Part shown: one piece after another, positions 29,758 through 38,093 of the stretch | Numbering within the stretch: the stretch's first letter is position 1 | How the letters are laid out: every line of letters starts with the position of its first letter | Source: Chitinophagaceae bacterium | GTDB taxonomy: Bacteria; Bacteroidota; Bacteroidia; Chitinophagales; Chitinophagaceae | Assembly: GCA_024707305.1 (NCBI GenBank) | Contig: JANPZZ010000001.1 | Coordinates: 124,001 to 188,000 of the forward strand | Reading direction: 5' to 3' | DNA length: 64,000 nt | Notes under the pieces: model-generated | Told to the model about the DNA's origin: nothing | What the model saw: only the letters and a program-made list of their open reading frames with translations | Database searches by the model: none | Program-made: the position numbers and the translations under genes

Positions 29758-30174
29758 CTATTCGTATTCTGTAGTCTCAACGATATTCCCATAATTTACC
29801 AACAGTTCCGTTCCGGCTTTAATATCTGCGAGTGCTTCGAAGAAAGCTCCATCGTCTACCGATCGAATATTAGGTGTGGAACTATGGTTCAGATATAAAA
29901 CCAGGTCCATCAGTTTAAAACCGTAGGTGGGAACAAAGTAATCGTTCTCATCGTAGAGGCAATAGGTTTCTACCAGGTTCCGGCTATGGTCGGGTAGTTG
30001 TTCAACGTCTTTTATGGGCAGTCGGATCCACTCGCCAACACCTTCAGAAAATATCGTCCGGCAACCTTTGGGAATATCACGAATGGCAAAAACGCCGATA
30101 CCATGAATGGGAGAGGGTTGCAGCGCAACCCAGGTATCGCTGGCAAGTTGCCGCAACAGGGTTTCTTTGTCCAT
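29758..30174 (-). CDS. SET-domain protein lysine methyltransferase
   Basis: 138 residues forming a stand-alone SET domain. PSPIHGIGVFAIRDIPKG is the first SAM-binding strand. LVLYLNHSSTPNI carries the NH-S catalytic/SAM motif, and DIKAGTELLVNYG ends with the catalytic Tyr. All key elements of an active enzyme are visible, and there is no extra DNA-binding or zinc domain. SET proteins methylate lysines, classically in histones; bacterial examples are few in functional terms. It is the second gene of a two-gene operon: a 50-residue lysine-rich protein gene ends 7 bases upstream and is a natural candidate substrate (inference). Convergent with the LytTR gene. Confidence 0.87.
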   Translation of the reverse strand: MDKETLLRQLASDTWVALQPSPIHGIGVFAIRDIPKGCRTIFSEGVGEWIRLPIKDVEQLPDHSRNLVETYCLYDENDYFVPTYGFKLMDLVLYLNHSSTPNIRSVDDGAFFEALADIKAGTELLVNYGNIVETTEYE

Positions 30175-30181
30175 GAAAATG

Positions 30182-30334
30182 TTAGCTGCCGCGCTGTGAA
30201 CCGGTATTCGATTGCTTGCTCACAAACACGTTAGATTTTGGCTTCGCAATAAATTTAGAATTACCACCCGCAGCGGTTGTCTTTTTCGCGGCTTTCTTTT
30301 TGTCTTTCTTATTATTTTGATTCAAAAGCGACAT
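30182..30334 (-). CDS. 50-residue lysine-rich small protein
   Basis: A short gene of exactly 51 codons. The protein begins MSLLNQNNKKDKKKAAKKTT and continues AAGGNSKFIAKPKSN before a Ser/Gln/Asn-rich tail ending QRGS. Eleven of 50 residues are Lys, mostly in one KK-D-KKK-AA-KK cluster, followed by Gly-Gly; it is low-complexity, probably disordered and strongly basic, reminiscent of histone H1-type tails. A TATCTTTA box at 30358-30365 is 23 bases upstream. The SET-domain methyltransferase starts 7 bases after its stop. Function unknown; a methylation substrate or nucleic-acid-binding partner is inference. Confidence 0.7.
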   Translation of the reverse strand: MSLLNQNNKKDKKKAAKKTTAAGGNSKFIAKPKSNVFVSKQSNTGSQRGS

Positions 30335-30357
30335 AGATCGGATTTTTTAATTGGCAT

Positions 30358-30365
30358 TAAAGATA
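30358..30365 (-). promoter_or_regulatory. -7 promoter box of the small protein/SET operon (TATCTTTA)
   Basis: One mismatch to TAnnTTTG on the minus strand, 23 bases before the ATG at 30334; it abuts the octamer array. Confidence 0.45.
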
Positions 30366-30566
30366 AATGAAAATGTGAAAAAGGAAGTAATGAGAAAATG
30401 TGAAAATGAGGAAATGTGAAAATGTGAAAATTTGTGGAACAGGAAAACATGAAAAATGTTGATATGAGAGAATCTGGTTTGATTGCTGGAATCTTATAGA
30501 TTTCCACATTTTCTCATTTTCACATTTCCACATTTTATCGGTATTTTCTCATTTTCACATTTTCCG
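30366..30566. repeat. Inverted pair of TGNGAAAA octamer arrays
   Basis: Left arm 30366-30436 (TGTGAAAA, TGAGAAAA, TGAGGAAA), spacer about 65 bases, right arm 30501-30566 of complementary octamers. The right arm enters the META gene and provides its stop codon. Confidence 0.9.
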
Positions 30567-30986
30567 TACAAATCGCAGTACCACTCGATTTTCCCTCAGC
30601 AACCACAATGAATCCGGCCCCTGCCAGTGAAAGAATTGTACCTGTGCAAGGGCATGTAAAAAGGCTGCTTCGGCATCGCCGGCACAAGCTTTCTCAGTAG
30701 TCTTTTCTTTTGTAATCTGGATACGTATGGAATCGGGAACTTCGATCGACCCCGACATTGTATTGCAACCGGTAAAACCTGTAAATGTACCTGCACTGCT
30801 GTCAATGTTTAACCAGGGCTTGCCGGAAGTATACAAAAGTTCAACCGTCTGGCTGTATCCCGGCATATGCTCCAGTTCCCATCTGCCGGAAAAACCGGGT
30901 CGGCTAATGCCGGGGTTTTTGTGATCTTCGTTATTGCACGAAACCAAAAGGGCGGCAATCGTAAAAAGTAAAAACAAATTTTTCAT
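30555..30986 (-). CDS. META-domain lipoprotein (HslJ-like)
   Basis: About 143 residues from MKNLFLLFTIAALLVSCNNE, a lipoprotein signal with lipidation Cys17; an upstream in-frame ATG at 31022 is less likely. The META domain follows: GRWELEHMPG, GTFTGFTGCNTMSGSIEV (the conserved G-C-N block) and EKACAGDAEAAFLHALAQV. META/HslJ proteins have been linked to stress and surface functions, with no defined activity. The last codons Arg-Lys-Met-TGA arise from the octamer TGTGAAAA, so the repeat supplies the stop. Confidence 0.85.
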   Translation of the reverse strand: MKNLFLLFTIAALLVSCNNEDHKNPGISRPGFSGRWELEHMPGYSQTVELLYTSGKPWLNIDSSAGTFTGFTGCNTMSGSIEVPDSIRIQITKEKTTEKACAGDAEAAFLHALAQVQFFHWQGPDSLWLLRENRVVLRFVRKM

Positions 30987-31061
30987 AAAACCGATCGTTA
31001 TACAAATATGCTCATTTGCCAAATATTGAACAAATGATGCGTTGACCGGTTAAGCTAATGT

Positions 31062-31499
31062 ATGAAATCAGTAAGACCCTATTTTAGCGTGATAGTTTTT
31101 CTGCTGGTAATGTTGACGGCGGGTTCAGCCCGTTCCCAGCACCAGTATACGCTTACCATTCTCGGTCTTGACGAAAAAAAAGGAACCTTGTTGATTGGCT
31201 GGTACGATAGCGCTGAAAATTTCAGAAAAGCCGACAGGGCAGTGATAAGTCGCAAAGTAGACGTTAACGGTCAGCAGTCGGCGAATATTATTTTTGAAAA
31301 TATCAATCCCGGAACTTACGCGATTGCGGTATTTTTCGATCGGAATGGTGATGGAAAACTCGACACCAACGTGCTGGGCATACCCAAAGAGAAATACGGC
31401 TTTTCCAATAATGTTTATCCTGCTATGCGTGCAGCACGTTTTAGTGAAGCTGCATTTGAGGTGACTGGCGATGGGAGTCAGGTGATTCGATTAAAGTAA
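31062..31499 (+). CDS. DUF2141 secreted protein
   Basis: 145 residues with a signal peptide (YFSVIVFLLVMLTAGSARSQ) and a DUF2141 beta-sandwich: LTILGLDEKKGTLLIGWYD, FENINPGTYAIAVFFDRNGDGKLDTN and GIPKEKYGFSNN. The NGDGKLD segment resembles a calcium-binding loop. Function unknown. Convergent with the response regulator gene, 3 bases apart. Confidence 0.9.
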   Translation: MKSVRPYFSVIVFLLVMLTAGSARSQHQYTLTILGLDEKKGTLLIGWYDSAENFRKADRAVISRKVDVNGQQSANIIFENINPGTYAIAVFFDRNGDGKLDTNVLGIPKEKYGFSNNVYPAMRAARFSEAAFEVTGDGSQVIRLK

Positions 31500-31502
31500 T
31501 TC

Positions 31503-32222
31503 TTACACACCCAGTTGCTTGATTACCGACTGCCGGTATAATTTACCTATCGGAATTTCGATTTTACCGATCTCCAGCGAATCATTGCTGAATTTTTGAA
31601 CATGTTTGAGCGAAACCAGATAGGAACGGTGCACACGCATGAATTCGCGTTCGGGCAACATAGCTTCTACCGAACGGATGGATTGTTTTGTAATGACCAA
31701 ACCCTGTTTCGTAAATACCTTGATATAATCTTTCATGCTTTCCACATAAAGAATGTCATGTAACATTACTTTCACCATTTTCCGGTCGGCCCTGAAATAA
31801 ACAAACGACTCCAATGTTTTCTCTTCAGGAGACAACGTTTGGAACTGACGTTGCGGACGCGTATCAAAAGCTTTGTTCACCGCTTTTAAAAAACGATCAA
31901 AAGGAATGGGTTTCATCAGGTAATCCACTACATCCAGTTCATACCCATCAAGTGCATATTCTGCATAGGCTGTTGTGAGGATAACCTTTGGAGGATGTTT
32001 TAAGGTCTTTAAAAAATCAATTCCATTTAGTTGAGGCATATTAATATCAAGAAACATCAAATCCACCGGAAATTTTTGCAACATACTCATTGCCTCCAGC
32101 GCATTGGAAGCAACGCACTGCAATGCGAGATTGGGTACCTGTTTAATATAACGGGTAACCAGTTCGCGAGCTGGCGGTTCATCGTCTACTACGAGACATT
32201 GTATTTTATCCTGGTCATTCAT
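31503..32222 (-). CDS. LytTR-family response regulator
   Basis: 239 residues, intact. Receiver with LVVDDEPPARELV, phosphoacceptor in LMFLDINMPQLNG, ILTTAYAEYA and VVDYLMKPIPFDRF. LytTR domain with ILYVESMKDYIKVFT, FMRVHRSYLVSLKHVQKF and IPIGKLYRQSV. Its ATG overlaps the kinase stop as TGATG, so the two are translationally coupled. It is a candidate reader of the palindrome at 34033-34055 (inference). Confidence 0.93.
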   Translation of the reverse strand: MNDQDKIQCLVVDDEPPARELVTRYIKQVPNLALQCVASNALEAMSMLQKFPVDLMFLDINMPQLNGIDFLKTLKHPPKVILTTAYAEYALDGYELDVVDYLMKPIPFDRFLKAVNKAFDTRPQRQFQTLSPEEKTLESFVYFRADRKMVKVMLHDILYVESMKDYIKVFTKQGLVITKQSIRSVEAMLPEREFMRVHRSYLVSLKHVQKFSNDSLEIGKIEIPIGKLYRQSVIKQLGV

Positions 32223-33361
32223 CAGGCGGTATAATATGTTGTTGGCGACATTGCGTTGTTACTTTCGTCGAGCATTAATTTCAAATTTAATATAAAAACT
32301 TCTCCTTCGTCGTCGATTGTAAGATGGTGGCGCCCGGGATATAAAAGCTCCAGTCGCTTGCGTACGTTCTCAAGTCCGATGCCGGATGCTTTATCAGCGC
32401 GATCGCATTCCGCGGGTTTACCATTCATCAGTTTCAATTGCATTTGGTTTCCCGATAACTCTACTTTCAGGTTCATCCACGCCTGGTCGATGAGCCTGCT
32501 GTTGCCATGTTTGAAACAGTTTTCTACAAGCGGCAGCAACAGCAATGGTGCAATAGTGAGATTACCTGTTTGTGCAGGCATATCAATATGCAAATCCAAA
32601 TGGTTGTAACGGATTTTTTTCGAGACCTATATAATCGTTAATCAATTTTAGTTCGTTCTTTAATGGTGTTCTTTCATTGTTACTTTCATACAACATAAAA
32701 CGAAGTATGTCGGAGAGACTGCTCACCATTTGTGAAGCCCGTGGTGCTTTATCCAGCGTTTCCGCATAGATATTATTAAGTGTGTTAAATAAAAAATGCG
32801 GATGTACCTGGGCTTTTAAAATCTTCAACTGTGCCTCTACATTTTGCCGTTGCAGTTGGAGGTTGCGCTGCTCTTTCATGTAGAGCGTTTTCATCAGCTT
32901 AATGGCAGCTGCAATACCACCAATTGTGATTCCACCACGCAGGCCGGCAAGGAGTGATAGATAAATGCTGACACGTAGGGGATAGGGGGGATGATATATT
33001 CATCGGGAAAAAAATATACACGGATAGGCCTGATGATAAAAATCGTTGTGAATGCGGCCATTGCTGCTACTATTAAGAAACCGATCACAACCAGTATGGC
33101 AGACTTCCAGTATTTTTCTTTTAATAAGAAACGGGGTATTACAAAGTAGATCAGGTAATACGAGAGGAACATGTGCGAAATCAGGTACAACAAAGATTCC
33201 AGCAGCGATATCGGCAACCTTTCTCCGTATTCCAGGAAGCTCTCCGATGCTACAAATGAATACAAAAATCCCATGAACAGCCACCAAAATAGCCAGAAAT
33301 AAAAATGGCGTCGAAGGCGGTATTTTTTTTCGTCAGAAAATATGAATGGGAAACGCTCCAT
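32222..33361 (-). CDS. LytS-type sensor histidine kinase (two frame breaks)
   Basis: About 379 residues joined. Four membrane helices (FYFWLFWWLFMGFLYSFV, LLYLISHMFLSYYLIYFVI, SAILVVIGFLIVAAMAAFTT and one before the kinase domain) precede KILKAQVHPHFLFNTLNNIYA, the phosphoacceptor His block. The HATPase region is LLLLPLVENCFKHGN...GIGLENVRKRLELLYPG. Frame changes are the T7 run 32614-32620 and a missing base near 32947-32951. A conserved 14-base element sits 71 bases upstream of the ATG. Confidence 0.9.
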
Positions 33362-33431
33362 AAATCTAAAGATAGTGCGCCCATTTAAATGCTGACCTTA
33401 ATAGAAGCGATAGTCGCTGAAAGTAGTTTTT

Positions 33432-33445
33432 TTGTAGACGAACGG
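33432..33445. promoter_or_regulatory. Half-site TTTGTAGACGAACG upstream of the LytS kinase
   Basis: Matches 13 of 14 bases of the right half of the palindrome at 34033-34055 (TTTGTAGACGGACG on the minus strand). It lies 71 bases from the kinase start; possible autoregulatory site. Confidence 0.45.
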
Positions 33446-33487
33446 TCAGGCTATCGGTTAAATGGCTTGTGGAAACCGCCATAAAAG

Positions 33488-33522
33488 CAAACCCGCCGCT
33501 GAAAATGCAACGACGGGGTTTA
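33488..33522 (-). terminator. Hairpin terminator after the 104-residue secreted protein
   Basis: AAACCCG-CCG pairs with CG-ACGGGGTTT across a 12-base loop. On the minus strand it lies 57 bases after the stop and is followed by GCTTTTA, a weak T-run. Confidence 0.5.
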
Positions 33523-33578
33523 CTTACAATCAGTGAACTAAAAAGAGAACGGCTAGCCGGTTTTCATGGCTGGTTCAG

Positions 33579-33893
33579 TTAACGCGAAGCCCAGTTTTGC
33601 ATAGAGGACTCCAGTGATTCTTTTAACATCTTTTTCGTTTTCTGTTTACGCAGATTCAGTTTTACACCCGTTAGCTCTTTGCGGCCGATCAACTGTTGCT
33701 GGTCGTTGTAGAAATAAACAATGTGATTTAATTTGTCTTTGATGTTAGATTCCACAACCCAGTAACCTTCTTCGCAAACCCAGGTAGGTGCTTTGCTTCG
33801 AATATTTGTTTCCTTTTCAGATTGAGCAAAACTGTTGAGGCTAAATGATGCAAGGGCAAATGCGAGCATCATAATTTGATTTTTCTTTTTCAT
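33579..33893 (-). CDS. Small secreted protein of unknown function
   Basis: 104 residues, intact, with a signal peptide (MMLAFALASFSLNSFAQS). The mature part reads PTWVCEEGYWVVESNIKDK, then HIVYFYNDQQQLIGRKEL and a Lys-rich helix KLNLRKQKTKKMLKESLESS. I recognise no family; the strand-strand-helix pattern is that of a small extracytoplasmic beta domain. It is divergent from the sugar dehydrogenase gene, and the palindrome at 34033-34055 lies between them. Confidence 0.65.
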   Translation of the reverse strand: MKKKNQIMMLAFALASFSLNSFAQSEKETNIRSKAPTWVCEEGYWVVESNIKDKLNHIVYFYNDQQQLIGRKELTGVKLNLRKQKTKKMLKESLESSMQNWASR

Positions 33894-34032
33894 GGCTAAT
33901 GTTTAAGCGTTTTTATTTTTCGAATGGCTGAGATAAAACTAATACTGTTTTATTCCCCAAAAATGTGATAATAGACGGGTAGCTGTGGTCTGTCGCTGTA
34001 TAACTGTGAAGCGGCGACTACATGCTTCGTCC

Positions 34033-34055
34033 GTCTACAAACGTCGTTTGTCGAC
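34033..34055. promoter_or_regulatory. 23-bp near-perfect palindrome, probable operator
   Basis: GTCTACAAACG-T-CGTTTGTCGAC: two 11-base arms with one mismatch around a single central base. Its centre is 54 bases upstream of the TATTTTTG box of the sugar dehydrogenase gene, a typical activator position. Related half-site at 33432-33445. Confidence 0.6.
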
Positions 34056-34097
34056 GATATTTGGCACTTTGCCCCGGTCAGGTTCCGAAAAGAACTG

Positions 34098-34105
34098 TAT
34101 TTTTG
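34098..34105 (+). promoter_or_regulatory. -7 promoter box of the sugar dehydrogenase (TATTTTTG)
   Basis: Exact TAnnTTTG match, 37 bases before the ATG at 34143. Confidence 0.5.
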
Positions 34106-34142
34106 GAATCTCTCAACACCAAAAACACAAAATCAATTGAAC

Positions 34143-35575
34143 ATGGCTAAATGGATGGTAGTATCTGCTGTTGTAGCAAGTGCAGTGGCAGCTGGATGCC
34201 TGGGTTTCTCCGGCCAAACAAAACCAGTGATCCTGCTGTTACTGCAGCAACAACGGATACAATAAGGGCGGCAAAAAATTATAGTCAATACTGCGGTGGT
34301 TGCCACGGCGAGAAGATGGATATGTTTGTTGATCGCCAGTGGAAACACGGGAATACACGCGAAGATTTGTTCAAAGCGGTAAAACATGGATACCTGGAAG
34401 AAGGAATGCCCGCGTTTGATTCTGCATTTACTGATACAGAAATTTACGAGCTCGCGGATTATATGCTGGACGGTATCAAACGTTTTAAAACTTTTGAATT
34501 TACAGATGCACCAAAATCGGATACATTCGAAGGTGGGGGACTTACCGTAAAACTGGATACAATTGTAAGTGGTGTACAATCCATTTGGGCAATTGCTTTT
34601 CTTCCCAACGACGAATTGTTAGTTACAGAAAAACATGGAACGCTTTATCGCGTAGATAAAAACAGAAATAAGGTTGCTGTAAAAGGTTCACCGGTTGTAT
34701 TCGATGCCAACCAGGGTGGATTGCTGGATGTGATCCTTCACCCGCAATACAACAGCAACGGTCTGATTTATATTTCTTACTCCGCAATTCGTGATGAAGC
34801 CGGGAAAAAGCTCGGTTCAACGGCTATTATGCGTGCACGACTGGACGGCAACGAACTCAAAGATCAAAAGGTGATTTTTGAAGCACATCCTTTTACTACC
34901 ATGCGTCATCACTATGGCTCACGTATGGTATTTGGTAAAGATGGAATGCTTTATTTCTCAGTAGGTGAAAGAGGAAATGAAAAAGAATTTCCGCAAAACC
35001 TCGATAATGATAACGGAAAAATCCATCGTCTGAAAGATGACGGTACTGTTCCCGACGACAACCCATTTGTTAATACGCCTGGCGCTCGCCCGAGCATCTG
35101 GTCGTATGGCCATCGTAATCCGCAGGGATTGGCGGTACATCCGGCAACAGGTGATATCTGGTCGCACGAGCATGGCCCCCGCGGTGGTGATGAAATCAAT
35201 ATCATTAAAAAAGGCGCGAACTATGGATGGCCTGTAATCACATATGGCATTAACTATAATGGAAAAATAATTTCAAATAAAACAGCGCAGGAGGGAATGG
35301 AGCAGCCGGTGCAATACTGGATTCCTTCTATTGGCCCTTGCGGAATGACGTTTGTGACAACAGATAAATACAGGGGTTGGGAGAATCAATTGTTGAGTGG
35401 TTCACTTCGTTTCAAATACGTGAATATTTCTTATCTCGATGGGAACAAAGTAACCAGAGAAGATAAGTTGCTTAAAAATATCAGTCGTGTGCGCGACGTA
35501 CGTGTAGGCCCCGATGGATATATTTATGTAGCGGTGGAAGAGCCGGGTGCCGTTTTCCGTCTGTTGCCCCAATAA
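34143..35575 (+). CDS. PQQ-dependent sugar dehydrogenase with cytochrome c domain (one frame break)
   Basis: About 477 residues. The start at 34143 (MAKWMVVSAVVASAVAAGC) gives a lipoprotein-like signal, joined to the main frame by one missing A near 34220-34223. A cytochrome c domain with YCGGCHGEKM (CxxCH heme site) covers roughly residues 40-115. The six-bladed soluble glucose/sorbosone dehydrogenase propeller follows: GVQSIWAIAFLPNDELLVTE, HHYGSRMVFGKDGMLYFSVG (Ca/PQQ region), IWSYGHRNPQGLAVHP, GPRGGDEINIIKKGANYGWP. It oxidises aldose sugars in the periplasm and passes electrons through its own heme to the respiratory chain. The palindrome upstream suggests controlled expression. Confidence 0.9.
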
Positions 35576-35600
35576 TTATTACATAAGTTATTGGTAAAAG

Positions 35601-35632
35601 GCAAGCTGCGTAAAAGCAGTTTGCTTTTTTTA
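35601..35632 (+). terminator. Rho-independent terminator after the sugar dehydrogenase
   Basis: GCAAGCTGC pairs with GCAGTTTGC (one G-T pair) around GTAAAA, followed by TTTTTTT. Confidence 0.75.
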
Positions 35633-35813
35633 TTTTAAGCGACCTGGCAGGATTTGCAGAGGCAAAATTTCCCCAACTCATGTTTCCAATTGCACAAATC
35701 ATCCGGTTGCCGTCATAAACAATTCCCAAAAACTGCACCTTCGAATACGATCCTGCTTTTTGGTTTCGTTTTTGTGAAACATTAATCATACAGGTTCTAC
35801 TAAAGCAGTTTTT

Positions 35814-36359
35814 ATGTACCGGATATTAGCCCTATTGGTTTTTATGTTAGTGACGCATACGTCGCAGGCACAAATTAAGCCATTCAGCATTGGCCCTTAT
35901 TTTGAAAAGGCCTGGATGACGGGTGGCGCGGAAACAAGGTTCAACGACGGTTGGGGTTTGGGCTTCACTGCAGACGTTAAACTCCCCGGCCGCCTGGGTG
36001 TAACTGGCTCTGTTGGTTATTTCCAGGTGCGCGGCCAGCAGGATCAATCAGGCAGGCTGCCTTCTGTGAAGGCCTATCCACTGCGTGCGGGTCTCAAATA
36101 CCGTCCTATCCCATTCCTGTATTTCAAAATGGAAGCCGGTGGCGCACAGATCAGCGGAGAAACTGATAAAGCATTTATTCTTTCCCCGGGCATTGGTGTG
36201 CGTGTGCTGGCCTTTGATATCCAGGGAAAATATGAACATTGGTCTGGCCCCGGAAATTGCAATATTGGGGTGTTCGTGCCGCTTTCAACTTCTGATATTA
36301 CGTTTGATTCTCCAGATTTTACTGTTCATCCAGGTGGGCGTTACTTCCTTTTTGCGTAA
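35814..36359 (+). CDS. Outer-membrane beta-barrel protein
   Basis: 181 residues as read, with a signal peptide (MYRILALLVFMLVTHTSQAQ) and alternating strands (GWGLGFTADVKLPGRLGVTG, GVRVLAFDIQGKYEHWSGPG) typical of a small eight-strand barrel. The last 20 residues as read look wrong. One extra G in the run 36267-36270 would give VRAAFNF and a stop at 36293-36295. A terminal Phe is the usual barrel-assembly signal, so the real protein is probably about 160 residues. Function unknown; unlinked to the downstream sigma operon by a 160-base gap. Confidence 0.7.
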   Translation: MYRILALLVFMLVTHTSQAQIKPFSIGPYFEKAWMTGGAETRFNDGWGLGFTADVKLPGRLGVTGSVGYFQVRGQQDQSGRLPSVKAYPLRAGLKYRPIPFLYFKMEAGGAQISGETDKAFILSPGIGVRVLAFDIQGKYEHWSGPGNCNIGVFVPLSTSDITFDSPDFTVHPGGRYFLFA

Positions 36360-36520
36360 TTATTACCTTGCTGCTCAATAGGTTTTCCCCGGTGGGAAAC
36401 CTTTTCTCAATTATTTTTAAACCCGAATAGGGGTATTCTTTCAGATCGTTGTTATTTGGTTAAACAGATAACCGATTGAGTGCGGCAATACCCTGGAGAA
36501 GCAATTACGTTCAAAAAAGA

Positions 36521-37090
36521 ATGGCCCTGGCAGAACATGTGCTTATTGGTCAGTTGTCGCAGCAGAATGAGGCAGCTTTTGAACAGGTCTTTAAGGAATA
36601 TTACAAGACCCTGCATTCCTATGCCTGTACTTTATTGCACGATGACGCGAATGCCGAGGAGATGGTACAACAGGTCTTTTTCAAACTTTGGGAGCGCGCT
36701 GCAGGCTTGCATATTTCGGGTAGTATTGCGGCCTATCTCTACAGGGCTGTGCACAACGAATGCCTTAATTTTCTGAAACATCAAAAGGTAAAAGCTAAAC
36801 ATCGACTGCATGTTGTTTATCGCATGCGTGAGGAAGAACGTGTGGGAAATGATGCCATGTACGATCCGACTTTGATAAACAAAATTGGGGAAGCCATGAA
36901 CGATCTACCCGAACAATGCCGCACCATTTTTCAGATGAGCCGCTTTGAACAATTAAAATACCGGGAAATTGCAGACAAACTCAATCTCTCGGTAAAGACG
37001 GTAGAAAATCAAATGGGTAAGGCATTAAAAATAATGAGAGCCAAACTGGTTGAGTTTATTTCATTAATGTTATTTCTGATCCATCAATAA
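36521..37090 (+). CDS. ECF RNA polymerase sigma factor (FecI-like)
   Basis: About 189 residues from MALAEHVLIGQLSQQNEAAF; an upstream TTG at 36476 is less likely. Region 2 is FEQVFKEYYKTLHSYACTLL...AEEMVQQVFFKLWE, and region 4 is LPEQCRTIFQMSRFEQLKYREIADKLNLSVKTVENQMGKA. It resembles the Bacteroidota ECF sigma factors controlled by FecR anti-sigma proteins. First gene of an operon with fecR (28-base gap), the STN protein, a TonB receptor and a GIN lipoprotein. Confidence 0.93.
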   Translation: MALAEHVLIGQLSQQNEAAFEQVFKEYYKTLHSYACTLLHDDANAEEMVQQVFFKLWERAAGLHISGSIAAYLYRAVHNECLNFLKHQKVKAKHRLHVVYRMREEERVGNDAMYDPTLINKIGEAMNDLPEQCRTIFQMSRFEQLKYREIADKLNLSVKTVENQMGKALKIMRAKLVEFISLMLFLIHQ

Positions 37091-37118
37091 CAGCAAACTG
37101 GAACCACTACATAACGAT

Positions 37119-38082
37119 ATGACCGATGACCTGCTGGTGAAATACCTGTTGGGTGAAGTGAGTCCACAGGAGCAGCACCAGGTAAAAAGCTGGGTGGAGG
37201 CTTCTGTAGATAACAGGAAGTACCTGGAAAGCTTGGAGCGTGTGTGGCAGCAAAGTCATCAATTGGCGATGGAAAGCAAAGTGGATGCCGATGCGGCCTG
37301 GTTGCGTTTTAAAAAGCCGTGTTGCTGTTAAAAACAATGAGGATAAAAAGCCGGTAAAACGATTGCTTTCACCCTTCATGCGAATGGCGGCTACTGTAAT
37401 GCTGATCCTGGCTCTTTCCATTTCCGGCTGGTGGTGGATGAACCAGTCGGGGCACCCCAAAGAACTCGCATTCCAAAGCTTTGAAGAGGTGTCTAATAAT
37501 GTTCTCCCTGATGGTAGTGCGGTCGCACTGAATAAAAATTCTGAAATAATTTATCCCTCGAAATTTAAAGGTGGCGTCCGCAAAGTGAAACTGAAAGGGG
37601 AAGCATTCTTCGATGTGAAGCGTGATACCGAACGTCCATTTATGATTGATGCAGGGCCGGTAACCATTACGGTACTTGGAACCTCTTTCAACGTAAGAAA
37701 TACAGGTACGGAGGTAGAAGTAATTGTAGAAACCGGGCGCGTAAAAGTGCAGTATGGAGAGAAAACAATTGTGTTAGAAGCAGGGGAGAAGACGGTGGTA
37801 AGCAGCGATCACCAGGAGCTTTCCAAAGAAGAACAGAAGGACCAGTTGCACAACTACTATCGTAGCCGCGTTTTTGTTTGCGATAATACGCCGCTATGGC
37901 GACTGGTGGAAATACTGAAGGAAGCTTATGATGTAGAGATTGTTTTTGGTCGTGACGCTTTGCGGGATCTGCAATGGGATATTACACTCAACAATGAATC
38001 GCTAGACGCCATCCTTCAGTTGATGTCGGAAACGTTTGATATAAAAGTGAAAAAACAGGATAATAAAATCATTTTACAATAG
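37119..38082 (+). CDS. FecR-type anti-sigma factor (one frame break)
   Basis: Inner-membrane anti-sigma protein of about 320 residues. The N-terminal cytosolic sigma-binding part (LLVKYLLGEVSPQEQHQVKSW) precedes one membrane helix (MAATVMLILALSISGWWWM). The periplasmic FecR domain follows (LPDGSAVALNKNSEIIYP, VKLKGEAFFDVKRDTERPF, VTITVLGTSFNVRNTG), and the C-terminal STN-interacting domain is DNTPLWRLVEILKEAYDVEI. The frame breaks at the A5 run 37311-37315. The next gene starts 11 bases after its stop. Confidence 0.93.
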
Positions 38083-38093
38083 TGGTGGCGAAA

